Shown: piece by piece, positions 16,168 through 24,218 of the stretch | Numbering within the stretch: position 1 is the first letter of the stretch | How the letters are laid out: every line of letters begins with the position of its first letter | Origin: Hallerella porci | GTDB taxonomy: Bacteria > Fibrobacterota > Fibrobacteria > Fibrobacterales > Fibrobacteraceae | Direction of reading: 5' to 3' | DNA: 64,000 nt | Assembly: GCF_003148885.1 (NCBI RefSeq) | Contig: NZ_QGHD01000008.1 | Span: 36,743 to 100,742 of the forward strand | Translations under genes and position numbers: made by a program | The notes under the pieces: generated by a model | Told to the model about the DNA's origin: nothing | Database searches by the model: none | Seen by the model: the letters and a program-made list of their open reading frames with translations, nothing else

Positions 16168-19100
16168 ATGACATTTGACAAGTATCTTGAATCCGCGAAA
16201 CTTCATGGAAACGTGAAAGACCTGATGACAAAAGGTCTCGCTGTTGAATTTATTCAGCCGTGGTACACTCCGCTCACCACAACTCCTGCGACAACGGGCA
16301 TTGCTGTCGGCGGCATCGGAAGCACTTACACCGTAACGCCTGCCGGCACAACTCCGGTGACGGGCGTAATCCCGGGCGTTCAAGTGCGCACGACCAATCC
16401 CGACGATTTGCGTTTGCAAAATGTTTTCTACCGCGAATCGGTCATTGTCAAAAATGCGCCCCTCGCCATTCGCAATTTCTTCGAATTCAATCGTAAAAAT
16501 CAATTTTACACATTGAAAGATTCCGAAGGAAAACCGCTCTTTACAGAAACGACCGAAAAAGAAGCGTTAAAAAAAATTGAAAAAGTTCTCGCCGACAAGA
16601 ATTTCTTTGCGACCAATCAAGAAGCGCTTTATCGTTGGCATACAGAATTTAGCCCGCGCACACAAGCGATGATCGCCGCGGGAAAGACGACAACTCCTGA
16701 ATTTAATCGCGCAGTTCTCATCGATTTCTTTGACGGTGAACTCGGCGAAAAAGTCGAAAGCAAAGGCGCTCTCACCGCAGCATTTGGAAACGATACCGAA
16801 TTCCTCGGCGAAGCGGGATACGATGCGCAAAAGATGGAATACACCGCAGAATATCCGCTGTCTCGCACCCAATACAAAGCGACCAAAGGAATTCAAATTA
16901 CCCGTTATCAATACAGCTACGTGCTGCCGAATAACGAACGCATTTCGAGTCTTCCGGTGAGCGCAACGCGTTACGAATTCGTCAACCCGACGAAAGATGT
17001 CCGCGAAATCACTCTCGTGCAAGTGCAAGAAAATTATTGCGGTTACCAAGTCCGCAAAGATCGCGAAGGCGTTCAAGATTCTTCGTTCGTCCTCGTGCCT
17101 GTTGCGAAGAATCCGCAAGGCGTTGAATTTTCGGCAAATCTCGCCGACGGTCGTCAAGTTAAAGGCGTTGAATTTTACAACAAGACGCCGCTTTCCGAAA
17201 GCGACTTTGACGGTTGCATGGGAATTAGCGCAGCATGGAATCCGAAGGACGATGTAAACGTTTCGACGAAACCGCTCTTCTACCGCGATGATCAAAAAAC
17301 AGTTCTCGCAGGAGCGCTCCACAGCGGACGCCTTTCGCAGAATTTTGTGAAGAATGTTTACAGCGGACGCGAAACTGTCGCCGGCGCAATCGCCGTGACC
17401 GTGCGCTTAAAACCGCGCGCCAAAGCAACGATTCAACTGAACACCGTTCTCGACTTTGCGCACATTCGCTTCCAAGAAAAAGAAAATTTGAAGAAATACA
17501 CCGTCTTCTATCCGGATCCGTTTGGCCGCGTTCAAGCGATGCTTTCGGAAGCGCTTTCGTTTGACGCCGAATTTGAAAATACATTTGGCGAAGCTTACCG
17601 CGCACTCGCTCCGGAAAAAGCACTCGCAAAACTTTTCCCGAAAGACAAGAAGAAACAAGCGGAATTCCGCAGCTTAGCTTTGAACACGCTGAGCTTTATT
17701 CCCGAAGCAACTGTTTGGGATAAAGACGATAATTTCCTCGTCCGCGAATGCGCCGACTATCCGTTCTTCAATTCTCTCGACGTTTACTTCTACGGCAGCT
17801 TCTCGCTTCTCGCTTTGATGCCGCGCTTAGACGGTGCTGTGATGAAGCGCTTTGCCGATGCGATTCTCGCCGAAGATAATACCATTCGCCGTCACCACGA
17901 ATATGTGAACCATCCTTACGCCGACTTGCCCGAAGCCAAATTGGAAGGTCCGCGCGCCGTTCACGGAGCCGTGATTCACGATCTCGGCAGCCCCTTTAAT
18001 CCGGCGCCCGATGCCTACGACTGGCACAATGTGAAAGAATGGAAAGATCTCGCTCCGAAATATGTGTTGATGGTTTTACGCCATTACAAATTCACCGGCG
18101 ACAAGTCTGTAGTCGATTCTTGCAAAGATGCCGTTTACGCTTGCATGGAATATTTAGAGAAGATGGTGGACGAAGGACAAAACTTCCCGCTCACCCACGG
18201 AACCGATGACACCTTCGACAATCTTTCGTCGAACGGCATCTCGGTTTACTGCGGATCTCTTTGGATTGCAGGCCTCCGCGCCGCTGCAAAAATCGCAGAA
18301 CTCGAAGGCGACAGCGCCCGCGCTCTCGATTGGGAAAAGAAAGCCGACGAAGCCGAAGCCGAATTCCACGAAGCCTTGTGGGATGAAAACGAAGGCTACT
18401 TCCATTTCTTTGCCACTCCGATTGAAGCGAAAGACGTTCACTTCGAACACTTCGACAAAATCGTGGAAGCGCTCGCTGACGAAGTTCCGCTTTCCGGTTC
18501 CGACGCGCAGAAACTCGCCGAGCTCAACGATTGGCTAAACTTCTCTGAAATTCCCGAAGATGTGGAACTTTCGAAGCTCGAACTTCGCAAGTTCAAAAAA
18601 GAATGGCTCTACGGCACAGCGCCCGAAGCCTTCACCGAATCTTTCCAGAAAAAATTGGAATTGGATTCCGATGATGTCTTCGCCGACTCGATGCTCGCGG
18701 ACACGTATCTGCGCCTTCTCGGACTTGCGCCTCTCACCGATTTCGAAAAGGGAGCAAGCACCCTCGACCGCATTTACCGCACCAATTATAAAGCGAACAC
18801 GCCGCTTCTCGGCGCCGCCAACTTGGTGCACAAAGACGGTTCCCCGCTCGATGAATTCAACTTCCAAGCTCACGATGTTTGGATTGGCATTCAATACAGC
18901 ATCGCAAGCGGCATGATTCTCCACGAAGAAATTGACGAAGCCCGCGACATCGTCAATAGCATGATTCAAAATCTTTACGAAGAAGCGAAGATTCCGTTCG
19001 CCGCACCCGAAGGCTTTAACGGAAGTTGCCGCCTCCACGAAGACGCTCTCGTAAAAGCGGGAGTTTCGATGACCGCGGCAAAATCTCTCATCGCAGAACT

Positions 19101-19332
19101 CGTGAAGAAAGGCGCACTTCTCGCGGATCAACGCATTTCGCCGAAGCTTCCGAAGAATCTCGCCGCCTTCAAAAAGGCTTACGGCACACTCGCCAAGAAA
19201 GCGAAAATTTCCGAAGAAGATTTGTTCACATTGCTGCACAGCACTGCGCTCAAATACACCGCCGGAAAATATTTCCGTCCGGGAATGGTCTTCGCCCTCT
19301 TCGATGCACTCAAATTGGATGCGTTAAAGTAA
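16168..19332 (+). CDS. GH116-family beta-glycosidase (GBA2-like), cytoplasmic
   Basis: A 1054-residue protein without signal peptide. Its C-terminal half matches GH116 (bile-acid beta-glucosidase/GBA2-type): HDLGSPFNPAPDAYDWHNV, then WKDLAPKYVLMVLRHYKFTGD, and SNGISVYCGSLWIAGL. By alignment with GBA2 the nucleophile would be E527 in LVRECADYP and the acid/base D680 in GTDDTFDN; both are inferences. The N-terminal part has GIAVGGIGSTYTVTP, matching the GGIG motif of the family's N-terminal domain. ATG 16168 has AGGA six bases upstream. Probably it hydrolyses beta-gluco- or xylo-configured oligosaccharides inside the cell. It converges on the regulator gene with a 3-base gap. Confidence 0.8.
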   Translation: MTFDKYLESAKLHGNVKDLMTKGLAVEFIQPWYTPLTTTPATTGIAVGGIGSTYTVTPAGTTPVTGVIPGVQVRTTNPDDLRLQNVFYRESVIVKNAPLAIRNFFEFNRKNQFYTLKDSEGKPLFTETTEKEALKKIEKVLADKNFFATNQEALYRWHTEFSPRTQAMIAAGKTTTPEFNRAVLIDFFDGELGEKVESKGALTAAFGNDTEFLGEAGYDAQKMEYTAEYPLSRTQYKATKGIQITRYQYSYVLPNNERISSLPVSATRYEFVNPTKDVREITLVQVQENYCGYQVRKDREGVQDSSFVLVPVAKNPQGVEFSANLADGRQVKGVEFYNKTPLSESDFDGCMGISAAWNPKDDVNVSTKPLFYRDDQKTVLAGALHSGRLSQNFVKNVYSGRETVAGAIAVTVRLKPRAKATIQLNTVLDFAHIRFQEKENLKKYTVFYPDPFGRVQAMLSEALSFDAEFENTFGEAYRALAPEKALAKLFPKDKKKQAEFRSLALNTLSFIPEATVWDKDDNFLVRECADYPFFNSLDVYFYGSFSLLALMPRLDGAVMKRFADAILAEDNTIRRHHEYVNHPYADLPEAKLEGPRAVHGAVIHDLGSPFNPAPDAYDWHNVKEWKDLAPKYVLMVLRHYKFTGDKSVVDSCKDAVYACMEYLEKMVDEGQNFPLTHGTDDTFDNLSSNGISVYCGSLWIAGLRAAAKIAELEGDSARALDWEKKADEAEAEFHEALWDENEGYFHFFATPIEAKDVHFEHFDKIVEALADEVPLSGSDAQKLAELNDWLNFSEIPEDVELSKLELRKFKKEWLYGTAPEAFTESFQKKLELDSDDVFADSMLADTYLRLLGLAPLTDFEKGASTLDRIYRTNYKANTPLLGAANLVHKDGSPLDEFNFQAHDVWIGIQYSIASGMILHEEIDEARDIVNSMIQNLYEEAKIPFAAPEGFNGSCRLHEDALVKAGVSMTAAKSLIAELVKKGALLADQRISPKLPKNLAAFKKAYGTLAKKAKISEEDLFTLLHSTALKYTAGKYFRPGMVFALFDALKLDALK

Positions 19333-19342
19333 CGATTACTTT
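19326..19342. terminator. Symmetrical hairpin spanning two convergent stop codons
   Basis: AAAGTAA (19326-19332) pairs with TTACTTT (19336-19342); the 3-base loop CGA is the entire gap between the GH116 and regulator genes. Each arm contains a TAA stop for one of the genes. It is too short and A/T-rich to be confident as a terminator. Confidence 0.35.
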
Positions 19343-20685
19343 TCCACGACCTTCCCGGGAATTTCCCGCAGAAGGCCGGTGCGGAAAGGATCATTCTTTC
19401 CAAGTTCCAAATGGTAAAACATTTGGATAACCAAATTTTCCGTATTGAAGTCAAACGAATCCAAGCGAAGCAAAAAGCTTTCTGCGGAATTGTCAAAGCC
19501 GACTAAATACGGAATATTTTTTAATTCCCCTTCTTCTTCTAATTCCCGCAAAAGACCCGCGACTTCATCATTCACGGTGACCCACGGCATCTCGGCGGGA
19601 ATTTCTTTTAAAAGTCGTCGCAAAATTTCTTTCTCATGTTTTTTTGCCCGCAATTCAATCGTATATTTCGGACCATTTTGACTGGCGAGATGACGAAAAT
19701 CCCACGGGCTCGCATATTTCGAATCGACGCATTCCACCACTTCGATGCCGCTTTCGCGCAGACCTTGCAAACGGTCGATTGACCACGAACTCGCATGATA
19801 CGGCGAAATGTATGCGATTTGCGAAATGCCTTTTTGCTTCAAAAATTTGCCGACGGATTTTCCCGGATTTTTCCCAAACGATGAATTGAAAAATGCCCAG
19901 CCATCTTGTTTAAGAAAAATTTTTTCCAAAGAATTTGCAGGGTGCTCCCACCAAATGGAAATAGGAAAATTCGCCGCGAGAAGTGCGTGCAATAATTTAA
20001 ATGGTTTTAAAATTAAAAGGGTCGAAACGATTGCGCCCACCGCATTCGGGTAATCCGAAAAATGGCGCACATTGCCGTTGCGATCGACGAAACGTTCTGC
20101 GTCTTCATCAAATCCGAGAAGGCGTAATTTATAATGTTTCTCTGCGCCCAAGCGATAAGTGAACCGCAGAAAATCCATTTCGCGCTCACTCGCCGGATAA
20201 AAAGATCCCCACGCTGTTGAACGCGTGATGAAAAGAATTTCTGTATCCGAAGATTTTTTTTCTTGCTTCGGAAAATTGTAGCGATTTTTTCCTTTGTGTT
20301 CCAAGATGCCGCGGGCACACGCTTCTTTTAAATACTGCCGCAACATATACGGCGAAATGCGATAACGCGCAGCGAGTTCTTTTTGCGACGGCAACGATTC
20401 GGTCAAAGGAAAATAACCGAAGCGAATATCCGATTGAAATTTTTCAAAGAAAGTTTCTTGCGGACCCGGCGCCACCGCAGCGATGGCAATCGTTTTTCGC
20501 TTTCCCCAAAAAACGCCTTTTCCCGGATCCGTGTAAACGAGACCTTTTTCTTTTAATGTGCGAATCGCACTTTGAATCGTTCCCGAAGCGGCGTGCAATT
20601 TTTGCATTAACACGCGCACCGATGGCAATTTATCGCCATTTTGATGCGGACTCATTAACAACGCTTCGACAACGGCATCTTTCAT
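19336..20685 (-). CDS. GntR/LacI-type regulator with two tandem winged helices
   Basis: A 449-residue regulator. Residues ~1-62 form a GntR winged helix (GDKLPSVRVLMQKLHAASGT, then LKEKGLVYTDPGKGVF). A second winged helix follows at ~78-140 (SLPSQKELAARYRISPYMLR, then EACARGILEHKGKNRYNF). From about 150 on there is a LacI/periplasmic-binding-like sensor (TEILFITRSTAWGSFYPASE, GISQIAYISPYHASSWSIDR, MPWVTVNDEVAGLLRELEE), probably for a sugar. The start overlaps the lichenase stop as ATGA, so the two are translationally coupled. It probably controls the lichenase and possibly the neighbouring GH116 gene; no operator was identified. Confidence 0.82.
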   Translation of the reverse strand: MKDAVVEALLMSPHQNGDKLPSVRVLMQKLHAASGTIQSAIRTLKEKGLVYTDPGKGVFWGKRKTIAIAAVAPGPQETFFEKFQSDIRFGYFPLTESLPSQKELAARYRISPYMLRQYLKEACARGILEHKGKNRYNFPKQEKKSSDTEILFITRSTAWGSFYPASEREMDFLRFTYRLGAEKHYKLRLLGFDEDAERFVDRNGNVRHFSDYPNAVGAIVSTLLILKPFKLLHALLAANFPISIWWEHPANSLEKIFLKQDGWAFFNSSFGKNPGKSVGKFLKQKGISQIAYISPYHASSWSIDRLQGLRESGIEVVECVDSKYASPWDFRHLASQNGPKYTIELRAKKHEKEILRRLLKEIPAEMPWVTVNDEVAGLLRELEEEGELKNIPYLVGFDNSAESFLLRLDSFDFNTENLVIQMFYHLELGKNDPFRTGLLREIPGKVVEK

Positions 20686-21677
20686 TTTTTCCTTTTTCCT
20701 TTACTGCGCCCGATGAGGTCGTAGGTTTTTAAATATTCGGGATGTGAATTTCCATGAGAACGCACTGCGCTTTTACGAATTGCAGTTGTCGTATCGACAG
20801 GCGGATTTACAACAGGAGGATTCACAATCGGCGGATTCACTACCGGAGGATTTTCTGTGTTTGACGATTCCGTATCCACGGGAACTGTTCCGTAGAATCC
20901 TTCGTTTCCCGCTTTCGTTAAACTAAGAACCATGTAGCCGTCTTTAACCGTCGCATTTTCCTGTTTTAAATCGACGCGGTTTCCGTCAAAAGTCCATTCG
21001 CCACAATTCCAACGGCTCGCGTCAAAAGTGTCAAAATTATCCGTCCAACTGAGAGTAAAGTCCGAGCCATTTTCTCCTGCGCCCGGCGTATATTTGTAAA
21101 CCTTTACCCAGTTGATGAATTGATGCACCGGAAGAATCGCATCATTCCATGCGCCAACCCAGCCCGCATCTTCCGAAGACCATAAATTAAAACGCAAATC
21201 CTGCGGACGCACTAACGCTTGCACCTGACCCTTGCTATCGCTCGAATCGCGTTTCGCTTTGCGTACAAGTTCACCATCGATAAACCAAGCGACATAATCC
21301 GGCGTCCATTCCATTCCATAAGTATGATAAGCGGCATTGGCTGCAGTCGGAAGCGAATGAATTTTTTCACTCGTTACTTTTTTCTCAGCGCTGCCCGTGA
21401 TGATATTCGATTGGAACTTCTGCGGAGCTTTTCCGAGAATTTCAATATCCACTTCTACCCACGGCTCCGCGCCGCCCATATACGAATCGTTATGATACAA
21501 GAACATAGAGCTTACGAGCCCCGAGCCCGTCGCCATCATCATCCGCGCCTCGTATTTGCCATACATCTGCGTTTCATTCGTATAGAGTTCTGCACCCGAA
21601 TAATTTTTGCTCTGCGCCATTGCAGTGGCGGCGAAAATTCCAGTCGAGAGAATCATAAGTACCTTTTGAAATTTCAT
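20682..21677 (-). CDS. Circularly permuted GH16 beta-1,3-1,4-glucanase (lichenase)
   Basis: 331 residues, secreted (signal ~1-22, IFAATAMAQ). The catalytic motif WVEVDIEILGK (E75, D77, E79) lies near the N-terminus, while the strand block that opens Bacillus lichenases (FTLSWTDNFDTFDASRW, EWTFDGNRVDL) is C-terminal. That permutation, plus SGAELYTNE, SNIITG, FNLWSS and FINWVKVYKYTPG, matches the F. succinogenes enzyme. It cleaves mixed-linkage cereal glucan. The linker is PPVVNPP-type rather than the Ser-rich repeats I recall from that enzyme. The end TYDLIGRSKGKRKK resembles a basic or sorting tail. ATG 21677 is chosen because AAGGAAG lies just upstream; an in-frame extension to 21761 lacks this. 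The 3' end overlaps the regulator start. Confidence 0.93.
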   Translation of the reverse strand: MKFQKVLMILSTGIFAATAMAQSKNYSGAELYTNETQMYGKYEARMMMATGSGLVSSMFLYHNDSYMGGAEPWVEVDIEILGKAPQKFQSNIITGSAEKKVTSEKIHSLPTAANAAYHTYGMEWTPDYVAWFIDGELVRKAKRDSSDSKGQVQALVRPQDLRFNLWSSEDAGWVGAWNDAILPVHQFINWVKVYKYTPGAGENGSDFTLSWTDNFDTFDASRWNCGEWTFDGNRVDLKQENATVKDGYMVLSLTKAGNEGFYGTVPVDTESSNTENPPVVNPPIVNPPVVNPPVDTTTAIRKSAVRSHGNSHPEYLKTYDLIGRSKGKRKK

Positions 21678-21766
21678 CGTGAACTTCCTTTTTTCAAAAG
21701 ATACCTTCTCTTGAGAGTGAATTAAATTCTCTCCATTTAAATATATAAAATAATGTATCAAGTGTA

Positions 21767-23674
21767 TTAAAATTTCATCACGAGAATTGTGATATCATCT
21801 GCTTGTGCTGCGCCATTCGCAAAATTCTTTAACACTTCGAGAAGCGATGTGCGAATTTCTTCTGCCGAAAGCGCTTCGTATTCCGAAACAAAATTTTGCA
21901 AACGCGAAAGTCCGAACATTTCGCCTTTATCGTTCACCGATTCCGTGACACCGTCGGTATAAAGGAGAACGGTATCGCCCGCGCTTACCGCTAATTCTTT
22001 TTCGCGGATAATGCGACTGTTGTCATCGATCATGCCGAGCGCAATTCCCCCGCTCTTAATCGTTTCTAAGGCATTTTCAGATTTCTTAAAATGCAAAATG
22101 TGTTCGTGTCCGCAACTCGTATAATGCAGCGATTTTTTCTTTGGATTCCATTCAAAGAAAAGTAACGAAGCAAACATCGTTTCGGCGATACGCCCCGAAA
22201 GTTCGGAATTGACGTGAACGAGTGCGCTGTAGGAATTTTCGAAATGATGACATTCGGCGTGCAAGAATGCGTAAAGCGTCGTCATCACCATTCCCGCGGG
22301 AACGCCTTTTCCCGAAACGTCGCCGATGACAATTCCCAAATTGCCGTTTGGCAAATCCAAAAAGTCAAAGTAATCGCCACCGATTTCTTTTGCCGGCGTC
22401 ATCGAACCCGCAAGAGAAATGCCGTCGCAAATGGGAATGCGATTCGGCAAAAGTCCGGACTGAATATGAAATCCTAATTGCAATTCCGCTTGAGTCCGCG
22501 CTTGATTTTGGCGTTCAACGAGAGCTTCATTCGCTTTTAAAATCATCGTTGCATAATGCGCAAAATTTTGCACCAGATAATAATCGCTGTCATCAAAATA
22601 ATGTTCGTATAATTTATTTTCCACGACAAGAACGCCGAGCAGTTGTTTATTAAATGTCAGCGGCTCTAAAATGAGAGTGCGAATATTTGCCGCGCGACTG
22701 CCGAGAGAAAGAATGCGTTCGTCAGAACTCGCAAAACGAATGAGTTCACCCGTCCGCGAAATTCCACATTGCCAAATCACATTTTCGGATTCGGAAATTT
22801 GTTGTGCAAAAGCGATTTCGCGAAGCGCTTCGGCATGAGTAAAACTCATTTCGTTTCCGCGCGTTAACGGGAAAAAGATTCCGTAAATATCCGAGCAGCG
22901 GAAAAGTTTTTGTTTTTCATCCCAAATGTAAACCGCAGCGGATTTCGCTTCAATTCCTTCGGCAAGAGTCGAAAGAAAATTGGCTATCGATTCGTGTAAA
23001 TCGGAAAAATCATTTACCGTTTCACCCATTTTCATCACAATGCGATGATTCGTAATCCGCGCTTCTTCGTGAGCGGTAATCAATCGATCTTTTCGATCAA
23101 TCCAGTTGCGGTAACGCCGAATAAAAACATATGCGATTTGCAGCAAAAGAAATAAACGAAATACGGGAAGCACTAAAAAAGAAGAGAGAATGTAAAACGC
23201 ATAAACTAAATGCACGCGGGGCTTCGGATAATACGACATCGACGAATAAAGCCTATCAAAATAGACTGCGATTAAAGCGCCCGCAAAAAGTGGAATCAAA
23301 AAAATCGGAGGCTGCATCCAATACGAAAACACGCCGATTACCGCAGCAAAAATTCCGAGTGCGATGAGACCTTTTAAAATATACGGTTTGCGAATCGGAT
23401 TTGGCGCTTTGCGATTTTCTTCTTTAACAAAAAGAATCGTGAAAAATAAAATGAGAGATAAATCGCCGAGAGGAATAAGCGGACGTCCGAACGGAATTTG
23501 AGACACAAAACGCGAAGCAATTCCGTGCCAAATGAAAAATCCGATGGAAAAAATTAACCAAAGCCATTGCCGTCCTTTCGGACGTTTTCCGTAGAGTTCC
23601 ACGATCATCATAAAAAGGGGGAACGCAGAAATCAGCGGAATAAAGGAAAGTAAAATTTTTTCAATCATCTTCAA
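21767..23674 (-). CDS. Membrane-bound SpoIIE/RsbU-type PP2C phosphatase with GAF-like sensor
   Basis: A 635-residue signalling phosphatase. About six hydrophobic spans fill residues 1-190. A GAF-like region follows (~220-390, SAAVYIWDEKQKLFRCSDIY, then LLGVLVVENKLYEHYF), and a C-terminal PP2C domain from ~410 shows GGDYFDFLDLPNGNLGIVIG, DVSGKGVPAGMVM and DTVLLYTDGVTES. Such enzymes dephosphorylate STAS-domain anti-sigma antagonists. Its natural partners could be the STAS proteins at 31971-33109, but the two loci are 8 kb apart. Same strand as the HD gene, 10 bases downstream of it. Confidence 0.88.
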   Translation of the reverse strand: MKMIEKILLSFIPLISAFPLFMMIVELYGKRPKGRQWLWLIFSIGFFIWHGIASRFVSQIPFGRPLIPLGDLSLILFFTILFVKEENRKAPNPIRKPYILKGLIALGIFAAVIGVFSYWMQPPIFLIPLFAGALIAVYFDRLYSSMSYYPKPRVHLVYAFYILSSFLVLPVFRLFLLLQIAYVFIRRYRNWIDRKDRLITAHEEARITNHRIVMKMGETVNDFSDLHESIANFLSTLAEGIEAKSAAVYIWDEKQKLFRCSDIYGIFFPLTRGNEMSFTHAEALREIAFAQQISESENVIWQCGISRTGELIRFASSDERILSLGSRAANIRTLILEPLTFNKQLLGVLVVENKLYEHYFDDSDYYLVQNFAHYATMILKANEALVERQNQARTQAELQLGFHIQSGLLPNRIPICDGISLAGSMTPAKEIGGDYFDFLDLPNGNLGIVIGDVSGKGVPAGMVMTTLYAFLHAECHHFENSYSALVHVNSELSGRIAETMFASLLFFEWNPKKKSLHYTSCGHEHILHFKKSENALETIKSGGIALGMIDDNSRIIREKELAVSAGDTVLLYTDGVTESVNDKGEMFGLSRLQNFVSEYEALSAEEIRTSLLEVLKNFANGAAQADDITILVMKF

Positions 23675-23684
23675 ATTTCCTCAT

Positions 23685-24212
23685 TCACTCCAAACGTAAA
23701 TCGCTGCGATTTTGGCGAATTACGTTGCGCAAAAATTTGCGATGATCGATTGTAGAAATTTGGAGAAGTTTCGCCGCTAATTTTTTTCCCGCTTTCGTCG
23801 CCATTTTTTTTGGATCGGGATAAATGTCAACGCGGCCTAAATCCAAACGGTCAGCGTCGTAACAAGTGTCAATCGTCACATCGCCCGAAGCATTTTCCGT
23901 TGTATGAAAGCTGCAAGCATGAATGAGTTTTTCAAATCGTTTATCGTCTAAATCGTAAAGCTTTCCGCGAAGTTCTGCAGCAAATTCTGCGCCCGATTCT
24001 CCGTGCGTATCATCGTAACCGTCAACGCAACGTTTCGAATCATGAAAAAGCGCAAAGAGCCGCACCACCGTTTCGTCGGCGAAAGTTTTTTTCGCAAGCA
24101 AGAGCCCATTGAATTCAACTTGACGCCAATGATCTAAACCGTGCAAAAACGAATCCATCAAACGATTTTCGTAGATGTATTCTTCCAAAGCCGAAAAATC
24201 AATCGAATCCAT
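23685..24212 (-). CDS. HD-domain metal-dependent phosphohydrolase
   Basis: A 175-residue HD-superfamily protein. Metal-ligand motifs are HGLDHWRQVEFNG (first His), ALFHDSKR (HD pair), HGESGAEFA and CYDADRLDLGRV. Length and spacing fit small stand-alone HD hydrolases acting on nucleotides or phosphate esters; the substrate is unknown. It sits between mutS (6 bases upstream on the same strand) and the SpoIIE phosphatase, so it is likely co-transcribed with scpB-mutS. Confidence 0.8.
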   Translation of the reverse strand: MDSIDFSALEEYIYENRLMDSFLHGLDHWRQVEFNGLLLAKKTFADETVVRLFALFHDSKRCVDGYDDTHGESGAEFAAELRGKLYDLDDKRFEKLIHACSFHTTENASGDVTIDTCYDADRLDLGRVDIYPDPKKMATKAGKKLAAKLLQISTIDHRKFLRNVIRQNRSDLRLE

Positions 24213-24218
24213 ACCACC

